The notes: generated by a model from the sequence alone, not told the origin. A stretch of DNA of 64,000 nt from Kondoa malvinella (GCA_039545315.1 BCIM01000002.1:1453369-1517368), one strand, 5' to 3'; shown: positions 48,439 to 61,347, counted from the first letter of the stretch. A program made the numbers and translations.

Positions 48439-49272
48439 ATGCGCTTTCATTTCCTTGCTCTGCCTTTATACCTGGCTGCTGTGCACGCTACGCCTGTCAA
48501 GAGGCAAGACCGTACAGATACCAACGTAACTTTCTGCCTTGTACTGCTTGTATAGAGCTGACGCTGTCGACAGGACGTGACCTGCTCCCAGCCTGGTGAA
48601 GTGAGTGTCATCACAAGCAAGTCTGCTTGTCTCTTATCGGATAATTACAGAACGGAGAAGAACGCTTCGGACCACCTACGGCCATCTTCAATGGCAGAGC
48701 ATCCAGCTGCGGTTGTGCCTCAGATGTTCGGACTTGCACTCCTGCTATAAGTCGCAACTTGATGCTTGCAACAGGTCATCACTGGCTCTGGATTCGGCTC
48801 GCAATATGTGGAGTGCAATGCTATCTACCCAATCTACGGTACAGAAGGGTACAATGACAGTGGCATGAGGCAGAATTCTTGCTCGCTGGACTCAAAGTCA
48901 GTTCTATGCAGTGTACGAAGGCGCGACTAATGTCTATGTATCAGCTCGGTCGCTGCTTGTAGCACTACCTGCACACCCAATACCGTCAGACAGGAAGATG
49001 GTACATGCTTAGCAAGCGATGCATCAGCCAGCGGTTCTTCAGCACCTTCCTCGACACAAGCCAGCTCGACGTCTTCTCCAGCTGCTTCCTCTACCGATTC
49101 GACTGCAGCTGTTTCCTCTGAACCAGCGTCTAGCAACACTAACAGCGCAAGTGCGGAAGAATCGAGCGCCTCGACTCAACCTGTCGTCAATGCCAATGAC
49201 ACAAGCGAAGCATCGAAGCTGGTCGGTGGCTCTCTACTTTTTGTATCTATGCTGGCTGTTGTGTTGATGTGA
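48439..49272 (+). CDS. GPI-type Ser/Thr-rich cell-surface protein
   Basis: About five exons. Signal peptide MRFHFLALPLYLAAVHA, then TPVKRQ (Kex2-like site). The mature start has spaced cysteines (DVTCSQPGE, ASSCGCASD, QYVECNAIYP, NSCSLDS, ACSTTCTPN), then a long Ser/Thr/Ala-rich stalk and a hydrophobic C-terminus (LVGGSLLFVSMLAVVLM), the usual signals for a GPI anchor. It is probably a cell-wall or plasma-membrane protein. No enzymatic motif. The exact inner splice sites are supported only by frame. Confidence 0.75.
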
Positions 49273-49552
49273 ACATACTTCGCGTTTCGTCTATCGTACA
49301 ATGTATGAAGTACAGTATTGTGCCGCTTGTCAATGCAATCGCTAGCATCTTTCAGCTTCGAGCTTCAAAAGGCTCACTGTTCTCTGGCTTCTTCCAATCC
49401 ATCCGCAATCTCTTCGGCCGACTCTTCGTTCGGTTATCCTGACATTCGTGTTGCACACGACATGCCTCCTTCTGGACGCTCTGTTCGTATTAACAACATC
49501 TATGCATTCCTCCTCGAGCTGCTTGACAGATACTCGTGCGTTCCTGGAAATG

Positions 49553-50455
49553 ATGCCCTACAATGATCAGAAGGCATCTTCTGCTCGCTCCGCTGTTCAC
49601 TTACGTCTTAAACGCTCTCTTGTTCTCGAACCGCGTACCGATAGGGATGCTCGCTCCAAAGCACCAACAAGTCGACATTACAACCTTGGCAGACTGTATT
49701 TTGGTTGGCGAAGCGCATGTTTGAAAAGTAAGCAAAGATTTGCATTTTTGCATCTTTCACGCAACGCTCAAAGCTTTGATAGACCAAATCAAGAACGGTC
49801 GACAACACCACCTGTTGAACTAGCAGACCATATTACGCCTGAATCTCCTGTAGCAAACATGGCTTCTCCTCTACCTTCTCCACGTATCAAGTTCGCTGAA
49901 TTACCAGTTGTGGATCGTTACGTTCCAGGTTTCAAGACTGGAAGGTAAAGTTATGCTCTTCCGGTTGTCGCTGAGCTGATGGGAAGAGCAGAACGGTTTA
50001 CGCTAATCCGCTATATCCTACCTATCCCAAAGATGAGGAGGAGGATGAAGAGCCAGTGCACCGAGTCTTGCCAAAGGAGAAAGCGCCTTTAAGTCGAACG
50101 TCTTCTTGTTCCAGTTCAAGTTCGGATTACTCGTACGTATAATCGTTAAAGCATAAAGTACGACGCTGACTCGAATCACAGATCATCAGGCTTGAAACGC
50201 AGCAATTCTCTTTTGAGCAGTCTATCAGCTCCAGTCAAGAGGCATGGACGCAAGTTTAGTCTATCGAATTTGAGCAGCGCGCTCATGGGTAGAAGAGCAT
50301 CAACGGGAACCGTTCCATTGGATGAGCTGAACGAAGGCAACGAGGATAAGCCGCTGTTGGGTTCCAGTAGGCCGTCATTCACTTCAAGTCGATCAGAGCA
50401 AATTGTCGAGCACCGAAGCGAGAGTAGATTGGATCGGAGGAAGTCTGTATCGTAG
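49553..50455 (+). CDS. Hypothetical basic, Ser-rich protein
   Basis: Three exons joined across introns at about 49947-49992 and 50136-50180 by clear GT..AG signals. The C-terminal half reads SLLSSLSAPVKRHGRKFSL, then SSALMGRRASTGTVPLDEL, with many Ser beside basic residues that could be kinase sites. An acidic patch (KDEEEDEEPVH) lies in the middle. The start is uncertain: MPYNDQKASSAR at 49556 or the ATG just before it fits, but the frame stays open further upstream. No family recognised. Confidence 0.55.
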
Positions 50456-50611
50456 TGTTGTATGTAGATGCTCTGCTGGTCAGGCGAGAGAGAGGCGCTG
50501 TATTGCTTTAATGATGACGTGCCAAGACCTGGTTGACCTCGCTTTTGTGCATTCGACCACTCTCCTGGTCTAAACTTTGCTCTATCTATCACTACAAGCA
50601 CTCTAATCATC

Positions 50612-52811
50612 ATGGGACTCGCATCTAAAGTGCGTCTCTGTTCCGCCAGCCAAAGGGTGTAAACGTGTTGACGAATGCCTCGAATTTGGTAATAGCTCGC
50701 AGCCGCTCAAGCGAATCAAGCTGGCGGAGGAACTGGCGGACCTCCAGGTGGATCATACGGCGGCGCACCACAACAGGCGCCTCAAGCTGGCGGTGAATAT
50801 CTGATGATGATATGCGAAGTTGAGAGATGGCTTATTCGCTTGCTCAGGTTATGGACAGCAAGCTCCTGGTCAATTGCCGTACCCAGGCTCTGCTCCTAGT
50901 GCTCAACAGGGAGCTCGTCGTAAGTCTGTTTAGGATTACCTGTCTCACTTATAGTGATTCGTCGTAACGACATATAGCGGCTTCTGGACAGTACGGTGGT
51001 CCTCCAGGTGGTCCTCCTCAACAGCAACAGCAGTACGGAGCTCCTTCTGGACCTCCTCAAGGCCAATACGTACATATATTTGATCGTGTCAGCCTGCGAA
51101 TGATCTGACAATTCACTGAATAGGGAGCACCCAGCCCAGCACCAGGAGGCCAGAGACCGGGTTCGCAATATGGTGCTCCAGCTGGCGCTCCTCCAGGCTA
51201 TGTGGGTTCATCATAATGACTCGGAGATATACGTCAAATCTAAGAATTCAATGCCAGGGAGCACCTAGTTCAGCCCCTGGAGGCTATGGAGCACCACAGC
51301 AGCAACAGCAAGGTCAGTATGGCCAGCCCCAACAACAGCAATACGGCCAACCCCAGCAACCTTACGGCCAACCTCCGAACCAAGGTTACGGACAACAAGG
51401 TTCCTACAACCAGCCACCTCAGCAGCAGCAGCAGCAGCAACAATACGGCGCTCCGCCTACTTCTGCTCCTCGTCCAGGTCCAGGAGGTGCGGCTCAAGAC
51501 CCAGCTGCCATTTTGTCCATCTTGCAACAGTGCGTGCAAGAGCAGAAGATTGGCTCCTTCTTCCAGCCTCAGCAGCTTCAGGCAATCGCCCAGCAAGTCG
51601 CTCAGAGTGGCAGTTTGTCGAAAATTGCGGCAGAGTGGAAGTTGCCTATGGAAGTAGCTTCTGACTTGGTCAAATTGTCATTGTTCGATACGGTGCTCTA
51701 CTTGGATGACAGGTGCGCTTCTCGTCCTAAAGGCATGGTCATGTCTTGAAGATACGTGGTCCGCACAGTGGTTCTATGCGATTTGAGGAACAGGGATCGC
51801 GTATCGATGATCTAAAGTTGATCGTCTCGAGGTGAGTCTCGTGCTCGACTGATGTTGATCCTCTTAACAAGGAGCACAGAGTCGCCTTTGCCGCTTCTCT
51901 CTTTGACCAAGACGGTATTCAAGTTCGCTTCATGAATTCCCAAATCCAAGGCAACAACTTGCGCACTGAACAAGAAGCTAACAATCTGATCAACCAAGTC
52001 AAGTTAGTCAATAGTCCGCAGATTAGGCAGCATGTTGATGAGGATACAGGTTTACTGGTCTCACCCCGCTCGGCACGCAATTGCAGCAAAAAGTCTTAGG
52101 TCCTCTTCTGCTCGGCCCAGTTCAACAGAACGCTCTCCAGAAGCCTCTCCTGATCATCATCGTCACTGACGGTGAACCAGGTCAGTCTTCTGCTACCTTG
52201 TTTCGGGTATCGCTCAACGTTATTTGCAGGCGGCGAAAACAGAGACACTTTGGTTCAAGTCTTGTCTGGCGCAGCACAGCAATTGTCTAGATCTCGTTAT
52301 GGTCCTGATGCCTTGAGCGTTCAACTAGCTCAAGTCGGAAAGTTTGTCTTTTTCTTATCATGAAGGTAGATCAGATCCTGATGTTGGATCTAGTGATTTG
52401 AAAGCTCGTAAATTCTTGGAAGAGATTGATACTCATCCTCAAGTTGGTGCTTTGGTCGATTGGTCAGTAACGCTGCTACACAGACGAGAAATGGGCTGAT
52501 TTTTCGTTTGATTTCCGATAGCACGTCCAACTTTGAGAACGAGGCAGACAACATGGCTAAAGCTAACCCTCCTGTCGATCTTACGTGAGTCTCCCTCTAG
52601 CTACGCGTGTATATAGTTGTTGATGATGATCTTCAGGCCTGACCTTTGGTTCGTCGTTTGCTTGAGCACATGGACTAGCCCTAATCTGTTTACAGGCTGG
52701 TCAAGATGCTTTTGGGGGCCATAGACGACAGTTACGATGTCGGCCCGGTCTATTGTGCACTCGCGATAATTGCTAATCGGGTGCTTCTTTTCACAGGCTC
52801 AAGACGAGTGA
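50612..52811 (+). CDS. von Willebrand factor A-domain protein with Q/G/P-rich N-terminus
   Basis: More than ten exons. It starts MGLASKLAAAQANQAGGG, then about 200 residues of Gln/Gly/Pro/Tyr low complexity cut by introns, each new exon restarting with GAPS or GQYG-like text. A conserved link follows (LQQCVQEQKIGSFFQPQQL, AAEWKLPMEVASDLVKL), then the vWA domain: VLYLDDSGSMRFEE (MIDAS DxSxS), RVAFAASLFDQDGIQVRFM, FTGLTPLGTQL and LIIIVTDGEPGG. The tail ends IDDSYDAQDE. Homologous layouts exist in other basidiomycetes, but the role is unknown. Confidence 0.88.
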
Positions 52812-53232
52812 ACCAAAGTGCCTGCAAGAATTGCCTGATGTTATGCTGTAGTATGCGTCTATTCTGCACAATGTAGCTATTGCGTCCCTTGTAGTTCCCA
52901 TCAACCTTTCGGCGCTCTTTCACTACAACCGTGACTCACTTCGTAAATTATGGTGTTGCTCTACTTGTCCCACAGAGACGCAGGCAAAGGCAGCGCGCTG
53001 TAGGCGGGACATGCTCTTCCGCTGTGCTGCATTCGAGCTTTCATTATGCGCAATTACGTTTTACATCGATCAATCAATTTCTTTGAATGATTGACTTCAA
53101 TGACTTCTGCAATCATCTAATTCGCGAGCTCCGAGCAAATCCTTGCTCCTCTTCTACATCTCTCTCTGCCCGGACCTTTGATCTTTTAGCTTCCTCTCAT
53201 CGATATCGTTTCAGCTATGGAAAAATTCTAGC
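52812..53232. other. Intergenic region, 5' end of next gene unresolved
   Basis: About 420 bases. It must hold the start of the gene at 53233, but no ATG in a workable frame and intron was found. Pyrimidine-rich near 53150-53200. Confidence 0.45.
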
Positions 53233-53828
53233 CGCTCTTGCAAGAGAGACGTAAGCTCGTTGAGCCTCTACTGAAGGAAGCTCGGGCAGCCATCATCGAG
53301 GACGAGACCTCTAACGTCTCTGGTCACGTCGAAAGACTCGAGAAGAACAAGACTTTACGCACGCTCGATCCAGTGTGGAACAAGGTCAATGGCCCAGCGT
53401 TCGAAGTGATGGAAATAGTATCCACCGAAGGAAGCCTCCGCACTACCAAGGGTCGGGCGACGGTCCATGTCACTACTCGAAAGAAGAGTGCTGTGAGTCC
53501 CAGCGTTCGCGTCAAAAGCTTTCATTAACGATTTTTTTAGCTCACCAACATTTACACCTCACCAGCCTTGATAGGCAAGTTCATCTGCCCCTTCTTGTTA
53601 GTGACTTCCGCTGCTGGCACGGTAGTATTGAGACATGATATCTGCCCTTTCAGCGCCGGCAAAGATGAAACGAAGATCATACGCATGCTAGTCAAGGATT
53701 GCAAGACAGACGATTACACCCAAGTGGCAAAGCTGGACCATTTCGGGGCGAGCGAGTATGATATTCGCACACAACAAAGAAGCGGACAGACAAAAGGGGG
53801 AAGGGAAAGAAGACCAGCAAGGTTCTAA
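53233..53828 (+). CDS. Unidentified protein, 5' end unresolved
   Basis: Exons 53233-53492 and 53541-53828 join over a clean intron. The frame reads LQERRKLVEPLLKEAR, then TLRTLDPVWNKVNGPAFEV and RATVHVTTRKKSALTN, then an end with HFGASEYDIRTQQRSG. The even, well-structured composition suggests a conserved protein but I do not recognise it. A stretch at 53575-53625 begins GCAAGT and ends TAG; it is a multiple of three and open, so it may be a GC-AG intron or coding. The first exon with the start codon was not found. Confidence 0.5.
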
Positions 53829-54076
53829 AGTAGATTCACATGCGTGGACGTAGCGCTGACCAAGATCTTGCGTCTCACAGACTCAACGCGAATGATTATG
53901 TAGATCGAACTGCTTGAGAAGGAATGACAATGCAAATTACATGATACTGCATGACTGTATTGACTCTACAATGGCTAGTAGTGTTGCTTTACTCCTACCC
54001 AGACTTTGCCTTTCGACGTGCCTATTTAATTGCTTGTTCAAAGCTCTCTCTCCTGCTCCACGACGCGTCAAATACC

Positions 54077-54848
54077 ATGGCCGAGCAGCAACAACTCCAA
54101 GCCTTGATAGAAGTGGCGCACAACACTCTGACGCTGTTCAGCGCCGGCGCGACTGAAGATGTCGACAACATCAACAAAGTCCAATCCGCGCTCTTATCCA
54201 CTCAGCAAAAGCGACAAAAGGAATTAGACAGCCAGCGTGATGTACTGCGAGGTCCGCCTGTGTCTGCCTTCTATTCTTAAGCACTGACAAGAAGCGCTGT
54301 TCGTTCAGCTTTGGCGAGACAATATGAAATTGCTAAAACTGCATCTGTCCGACCTGCGAGCGTACCATCAGAGAAGGCACACAGGGAGAAATTGGCATCA
54401 TTGGACAACAGCAAGTATTCTTTAGCTAAAGTTATTGCTGGCTTGGAGAGCGATCTGAGTGCGTTGGAAGCAAAGCTTGCACGGAAACGTGAGGAAGTGA
54501 AAGGCTTTGAGAGTGAGGAGCAAGTACCTGAAGAAGGGATTGCGGAGGTGTAAGTTTCCTATGCTGAGCGGTAACATGCAGGTGTTGATGATTGGTGTGA
54601 CAGGCTGAGGCTGAAGATCTATCGGGATCTAGGGTTTACCCCTGTACCTGGTGACGATGGCAAGTACGAAAAGATGCTCATCAGTCAGTCGACCTTCCAT
54701 TCGCATGCGGAGATGCCAATGCTCAAAATTTCGTCCGGACCTGACAGGCTCATCAGCTCGACCAGAAGTACATACGCTACAATGTAATGCCAAGCGTCAA
54801 CAGGAAGCCTTTGCGACAGCTAATAGGCTTTGGGAATACTCAGAGTAG
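54077..54848 (+). CDS. SPC24: Kinetochore NDC80-complex subunit SPC24-like
   Basis: Four exons (54077-54251, about 54309-54549, from 54604, and the last to 54848) give about 190 residues. The N-terminal two thirds are coiled coil (KVQSALLSTQQKRQKELDSQ, ALARQYEIAKTA, SLAKVIAGLESDLSALEAKL). The C-terminal globular part reads LRLKIYRDLGFTPVPGDDG, then RPEVHTLQCNAKRQQEAFA and NRLWEYSE, as in SPC24. With SPC25 it anchors the NDC80 complex to the inner kinetochore. Confidence 0.85.
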
Positions 54849-55252
54849 CCTCCTGCTCTCTTTCTCTTTCAGCACATTAGATAAGAATGAAAGTAAATGG
54901 GCAATTTTTGGGCTTGTATCGATAGCTGTACATTGTACATCACACCTGTGGAATTTGTCCTCTTTCCGCTGCCTTTCCAGCGCGGACTAGCTGTCTGACG
55001 AAACGTCACGTAAGCAGCGTTCAGCCATTTTCTTCAAGTTCTTCCGCAAACATTTCACTCCCAACCATGACATCCTTGCTGCTGTGTTGTGCTTGTCTAT
55101 GATGCACCATCTACGAATTGCTTAACGACCTTTGACGAAGTCCCGAAAGTGACATCAACCCTGTCAAATTCATAGGAGGCCTTTGTCGTCGAAGCCGCTT
55201 CCTTTGGCCGGCTCTTTGCTTTTCTTCTTGTCAAAGATCCACGGAACTGCAA
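54849..55252. other. Intergenic region
   Basis: About 400 bases between tandem plus-strand genes. Nothing beyond a pyrimidine-rich leader near 55190-55240 is visible. Confidence 0.6.
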
Positions 55253-56961
55253 ATGGACGCCAGCGCACGAGACTATGAATCTTCACCGCTCACAACCAGC
55301 GTCAGCCAACCTACTTTCTCAAGCTTGCTTCCCTTGGAAGCTTACGACTATGCTGAACGCACATCATTGGAAGACGTCACGCCTCTCAGTCGTACAATAG
55401 GCATTAAAGGAAAAGATCGAGAGTTGATAGTGAATGAAGTCCATCGGATCAGACATGCAAAGCTTCGAACGAGACGAAGGAAATTGGCTGCTTTCTCGGG
55501 TTGTTTTACGCTCGTTACGATAGGCTGTTGTGCTTGGTTGTGAGTCTACCCTTTCGTCAACGTAGACCGAGCTAATACTGGATCAAGCACGGGAGAAGCG
55601 ATACTAGCTATGCTGGCTTTACCGATACCAAGCACGAATTGGAACATTGCCCTAGCAGAAGTCATCATCTGCGGCTCATCAGTCCTCTTTGCGATCTTTA
55701 CAATGTTCTGGTTACGCTACACTCGACGACCTACAATCGCTAGCAAACCAGTTCTTTTCCTTGCTGGGCTGACGGTAGCTGCTCAACTCAGTCTTGTTGG
55801 CATGAACTTCATCTTGGCTTGTATTTGGAGAAGCGAGCTATCTTTGCGATGCACAAGTTGGGGTCTGGATGTGGTGTGGGCGGACAATGTCAAAATGTGC
55901 CCGGACAAACAGAATCCTGTGGTGGTTTGGTGGCTTGTTGCTATTGCGCTGCGGTTTGCGATTTCTACCATCATCGGTGTAAGTCACCTGCCTTGTCATT
56001 TTTTGATCAGGGCTGATGCTTTGTTCAGTCTTTATGGATGCACTGCCTGATCCGGTTCTACCAAACTCTCCGAGTCGCTCTTATAGTTCCAACAGCGCAA
56101 GACGAATCTCTCTTACAATCGAGCGAAGTCCAGACTATCCTCGCCAATCATTCAGCGACCATCGTCAGATTGAAGGAAAGCGATTTTGCCGGTCCTGGTC
56201 GAAAAGGCAGTCTTAAACTACCTCACATGCCGGAAGAGCGTCATCTCATGACGGATGAAGAGATTGAAGAGGAAGACAAACCTTTACCTGCTGAACCAAC
56301 CGGAGGATGGCTATGGAACACTTTGGGCTGGTTGTTCGGCGTCAATACCACAACACCACAAGCAGAACAACCACTAATGCAAGAACAACGAAAAGTCGCT
56401 TCCTACACTTCCTCCCATGTTCGTATGCCAGACGACCTAGATTCACCACCGCCGCTCGACGACCGGTTTTCTTTAAACTCTCTCCATCCCGATTACGAGC
56501 CCGTTCGCTCTCCTCCTATGATGCATAAGCAGCCTGAACAATCTTTTCGCGACTTACTAGGCAGTATAGGCAACCGAAAGCGAGCAGATAGTGATTCTAC
56601 AGTCAAACGGGGGTTGACTGATTCTTCGCCTCCGTTGGACGACCAATCCTTTTCGAACCAAAGTCACGATTGGAGGGAATATAGCGAAGATTCTTTCGAT
56701 GACGATATGCCTGGTACGCTGCCTGAGAAAGGGTTGCGGCCTTCGAATTCTTACCCTACTCATCCGTTGAGAGACGGAAGTGGAAGCGACGACGAGAATT
56801 TGACGGCATTGCCGGGTAGAAGGGTAACGGGAACAAGCTCGAGTAATGGGTCAAAAGTGTTCGTTCGAATGAGTGACGGAAGGCTCGTGAGGAAACTGAG
56901 CACTATAGCTGGTAGCGAGGTGAGTTGTTGTCGTCGTCTCGTGCGGGCGGACAGAGGCTAA
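55253..56961 (+). CDS. Membrane protein with about four helices and a long Ser-rich tail
   Basis: Exons 55253-55539, 55588-55978 and 56029 onward. A hydrophilic N-terminus of about 80 residues leads to hydrophobic spans LAAFSGCFTLVTIGCCAW, IALAEVIICGSSVLFAIF, PVLFLAGLTVAAQLSLVG and VVVWWLVAIALRFAIST. Then comes a tail of about 280 residues, acidic and Ser/Asp-rich (EEIEEEDKPLP, SPPPLDDRF, REYSEDSFDDDMPG). The 3' end is uncertain: without another intron it stops at 56961; a short intron after GSE would end it near 56996. No family recognised. Confidence 0.68.
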
Positions 56962-57357
56962 TAAGGGATAAAGCGATCCGATGGCGATATAAGTAGAAGC
57001 ACCTCCAGCCAAACTACCGGTTCACTAGAGCAGCAACTTCGACCGACTTGGCTACCTCGCCTATAACCTGTACGACTTTCGCACTGTAACACCTGTATAC
57101 TGTACAACACTTACGACTCATCTTACGACCTTACGAATACTACGTCATCTGTTGTACTTTGCACGCATGTTGTTGTCATCTGTGCCCATTTTGTTGTAAT
57201 TTCGTGTAATAGACAATCATTCATTGTATGTAATTGCACGGCGAGCACTTGTCTTGCGACTGCTCGAGTACATTGGCATGGCCTATTCCACGTTATTATC
57301 CTCTGTTCGCTCACTGACCGACCTTGCTCCATCCTGTTATGCGGCCAATTCACTCTT
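56962..57357. other. Convergent intergenic region
   Basis: About 400 bases between the ends of two convergent genes, rich in alternating A/C and T/G. It holds their 3' UTRs. No gene supported. Confidence 0.55.
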
Positions 57358-60300
57358 CTAGAGCCAAATGGCGTGCCAGGAGCTGGCGTGGCGGACTGGA
57401 GTAGAGTCATTTGTTGTGGGTGTATGGCGAGCCCGACGACGCGGTTCGCTGTCGTGCCAACAGCCAATCTTCTTTGCAAGATAGAGCATACGTATCTTCC
57501 ATTGTAGATCAATCACCAAGTCTACACTGACGATCAGAATTTGATCAACGAGAAGAGAGGCGAGCCAGCTCACCGTGACTTGAGATGAAGTAGTGGTGGA
57601 AAAGACCGATCGCGTTTCGTCGTCATCGCCTGCTTGACTCTTGTAGTCATCCACCTCACTCTCTGAGGCAGTACCCAGGCGTTGAAGACGGTCAGCTTGA
57701 GAGTAGGCGATAGAGCTTCCCGCTATGCTGCTTGCGTCATCGTCTTGCACGGATGAGCCAGCATAGCGTTTGGACGATCCGGCGTAAGAAGACAAGTTGG
57801 ACGGCAGACCAGAAGCGTAGGTCATCTGAGAACGGATCGACTGTGCATCAGACGGGATGTAGCCAGCGTCAGAGCGGAAGAAGCCGCCGTGTTCGAAGCG
57901 ATTTGGCAAGCCGTTGGCGCGGGCTGAACAGTAAAGATTTAGAAGATCCGTTCTCTCGAGTCAAGTCAACTTACGATTTGGTAGCCCGTTAGGGGAGATG
58001 GCATCTCGGGCATTATGCGCAAAGCGGTCCAAAGTGTTCTTCTCGTGGCCGCGCCGAGGTTTGCTGAGTTGGATCATAGCTACGAGAGCATCAGACAAGA
58101 AGGACCCAGCAACACAAGCGACTCACAAGTCTGAAGATTGTTCAAAGGACCCTCGACCAAGCAGCCTTTCTCTTTGTAATGGGTAAGCAAGTGATGCCAG
58201 AGCGTGTGCTGTCGGAAGCAGATGAGTTGAGTCCACAAAGAACACAATTCAGCTTTCAACCTACCTTGCTCAGGACCTTCGGATTGCCCAACACGACAAA
58301 GCCATACTTCGCTCTTGTCAAAGCCACGTTCAATCGCCTTGGGTCGTTCAAGAAACCAATGCCTTGATGCTCGTTGCTTCTGACACAGCTGAGGATGATG
58401 TAGTCCTTCTCTCGACCCTGGAAAGCATCAACACTGGCTACTTCGATCTCCTTGTAGAGCTCCTTCTTCAAGGTGCCATTGAATTGCATGTAAGAGACGA
58501 TGTAGGACCGTTGACCTTCGTAAGGTGTGATGATACCAATCTGACTGGGCAAGACACCAGACTTGAAGAAGCGAGTGACAATCTTCTCTACGTTGGATGC
58601 TTCGGTCCTGCGAGCATGAGATCACGCTTAGCCTCTGCATGTAGTAGCATACTTTCTCTCTCACCTGTTCAAGAAGGAAGTACCGCTACTGGAAATCTCC
58701 TCTTGACCCAAGTTTTGATGGAAGTACATGGGCGTAGTTTCGATTGGCCAAGGGAAGTCAACGCTCTTCTTCAGTCGCTCAGGCGCAGTAACACCATTCT
58801 GAAGAGTGCCTTCGTAGAACATGTTGCTAGGGAATTCGGACAAGCAAGGATGCATGCGGTATTGAACTTGCAAGCGAATGGGCCGGTTGCCGAGGATGAC
58901 CAAACGCTCGAAGAGGGATTGGTTGAGACCGGCACGAGCTGCTTTCTTGTTCACAATGGTTGGTCCGAGTTGTTGATGATCTGTTGTGTCCACTGTTAGT
59001 GACCAGCAAGTCGCTGCACGCAGATCTGCTGACCTCCGACCATGACCAACTGTTTGCATCCCATCGTGAGCGGTATGATACACTCAGGCTCGGTCTGTCA
59101 GTCGACGAGTTAGAGACTATCCCGAAAGAGGGAGAATTCCGTGCCACTGACCGACTGAGTAGCTTCATCGATCAAAACCGTCCTAAACTTGAGCTTGGCC
59201 AATCTCGGATCACCACACCCAACACAAGTAGCACAAATGACATCAGCCGCATGCAACAATTCCTTTTCGCACGCTCTAGTCAAAGTCTTGAACTTTCTCT
59301 CATCCGAACTGCTCAATTCGCCTTGTTCATTCTTGAGTCGAATGAGTTTGCCTAGTTCCGATTGTCCCTTTGCTCCAGAAGAAGCTAAAGCGGCCACTTG
59401 TTCGTGCAAAGTCAAGTACGAGACGGAAGATTCGAGCGCTTCTCTTGATTTTGCAGTGATGCGAACGACTTTCAGACCGGTTAAGTGGATTTTGGCGGCG
59501 AGTTGATCGACAGCGACGTTTGATGGTGCGCAGACGAGGACGGGTTGTCCTGGCGAGATGCGAGACAAGTGGTAGACGATGGAAGCTGAAGTGACGGTTT
59601 TACCTATGACATGAGTGTCAGTGTCAGTATTTGAGACCATAAAGCCAAGTACCTGTTCCGGGTGGTCCCTGTGAAGTCCAAAACAAGCTTAGTCTCGATC
59701 ATGGACAAAGCTGCATCGATCCTCACCTGTATCAAGCTAAGCGGCTTCTGCAAGACCGACTTGACAGCATAAACTTGCGAATGATTGAGATCCGGCAGAT
59801 TCGGCGCAGAGACTCTGTTCGGGCCAAGAATGCACACAAAGTCAGGACGACTCTGAATGCTCCGTGGCACGAACCTTTTAGGCAAGGCAGTCCTCATATT
59901 CGCAGGCAAAGGAGCTTCATGACCCATCAATTTGTGGTAAATGTAACCAGAAACGGATTGTTCATCCACGGCAAACGTCTTCATTGCTGCTTGCATTCGA
60001 TCAAACGAGGTTGATTTCCAGACAAAGTCAGCAGAAAAGTTGTGCGAGCATTCAGTAGGCGTGTTGGGGTCGTCGACTTTACGTAGTTCGAGAGCGATTT
60101 CATCAGAGACGTCTGTGATCACGACAAACCAAGTAAGGTTAGACAGTCAACGCCGCTTAGATTACTCACTGTTTGGTACTTTGACAACATGACCAACACC
60201 TTCCCAAGCTTTCCTCAATTCGCCATTGTACTTTAACCTAAGCTCATCACCAACTGCCAATCGAACTTCGCCACTTTCCAACTTTGGTAAATTAAACCAA

Positions 60301-61347
60301 GCGACATGCTTCTGGTTCAAGCCTTTGTCCCACCTGACAACAAGCTGATCTTGCGTTTGCGCTTCTTTCATTCTTCTATCATAATCCGCTTCAATCTTGA
60401 CCAAAGGACCAAAAATGTTTTGGTACTGATAGGCATCTTCGTATCTTAAAAGAATAGGTTGAGGCTCGTCATCTATGCCTGGTTTCTCCAAATCTTCCAA
60501 GGTCAAACTAGCGTCTTCTTTCCATAATTCTTCCAATTTGTTGATTTGCGACCAAGTGATTTGACGAGCGCGTAATTGTTCAGTTTCAGAAGGTACTTTG
60601 ACTAACCAGGAAAGGAATTGTCGGTCTTCTATCAAGGGAGACCATTGAGATGTATCCCAAACGAGGTCTTTGTTGTTTCCTAAAGCGGCAGAAGTACCTC
60701 CTTGCAAAGCGGCGCAAGGTTGTCGACAGAGCAAAACGACGACAGTATCGCTCTTTGCTGGTATAAAGCCTAGCAAGAAAACGTTTCTCGCTCCGCAAGA
60801 ATAGCATTCGGGTGTAGTGCTGCCTAGAGGTGAAGAAGGGTGTAAAGTGACTTCTTTGTGCTTGGAACGAACGAGGTGGTTGACTATGTGAGAACCAGAA
60901 GTAGAGCCGCGAGAGTTGCAGAACCATTTCGAACAGGTCAGACATTGAACTACTGATGATGGATGATGAATTCCGCAGTACCTGACCAAACAATCAGCTG
61001 TGTGAGTACTGGTTCCTCCTCTTGAACTAGAGAAGCACATACGAGCAAGCGTGTGGTGGCAGGTCTCTATCTTGAGCGTCGAGCATTCCATCAAAGTCTT
61101 GATCTTCAATAGCAGCAGAAGCGGCAGATTCCCCTTGGCCGCCATTCATAGAAGTCTCATCGTTTGACAGAGTGACCCCTTCCAAATCTTGAGAGAGGTC
61201 CGAAGTGGATGCATTAGAAGGCGAAGTTGGTCTCTTGAATTGAGCACCTCGAGCCAGGACTGGCGAATCCGATGCTGCAGTGGACGCTGTATCGTTGAAA
61301 CTTGAATAAGAATACTCTGAGCTGCCCTTTAAATGATCAAACTCCAT
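57358..61347 (-). CDS. UPF1: UPF1 RNA helicase (nonsense-mediated decay)
   Basis: Many exons, roughly 1,080 residues. After an acidic start comes the Cys/His zinc domain ([56 protein letters not shown]). Helicase motifs follow: [16 protein letters not shown]; Ib-like [37 protein letters not shown]; then [47 protein letters not shown] and [17 protein letters not shown] lies on a 16-base exon (59653-59668). UPF1 binds mRNA and drives decay. The C-terminus is Ser/Gln-rich; its exact end is uncertain, since the frame stays open through a possible 78-base intron to 57358. Confidence 0.95.
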
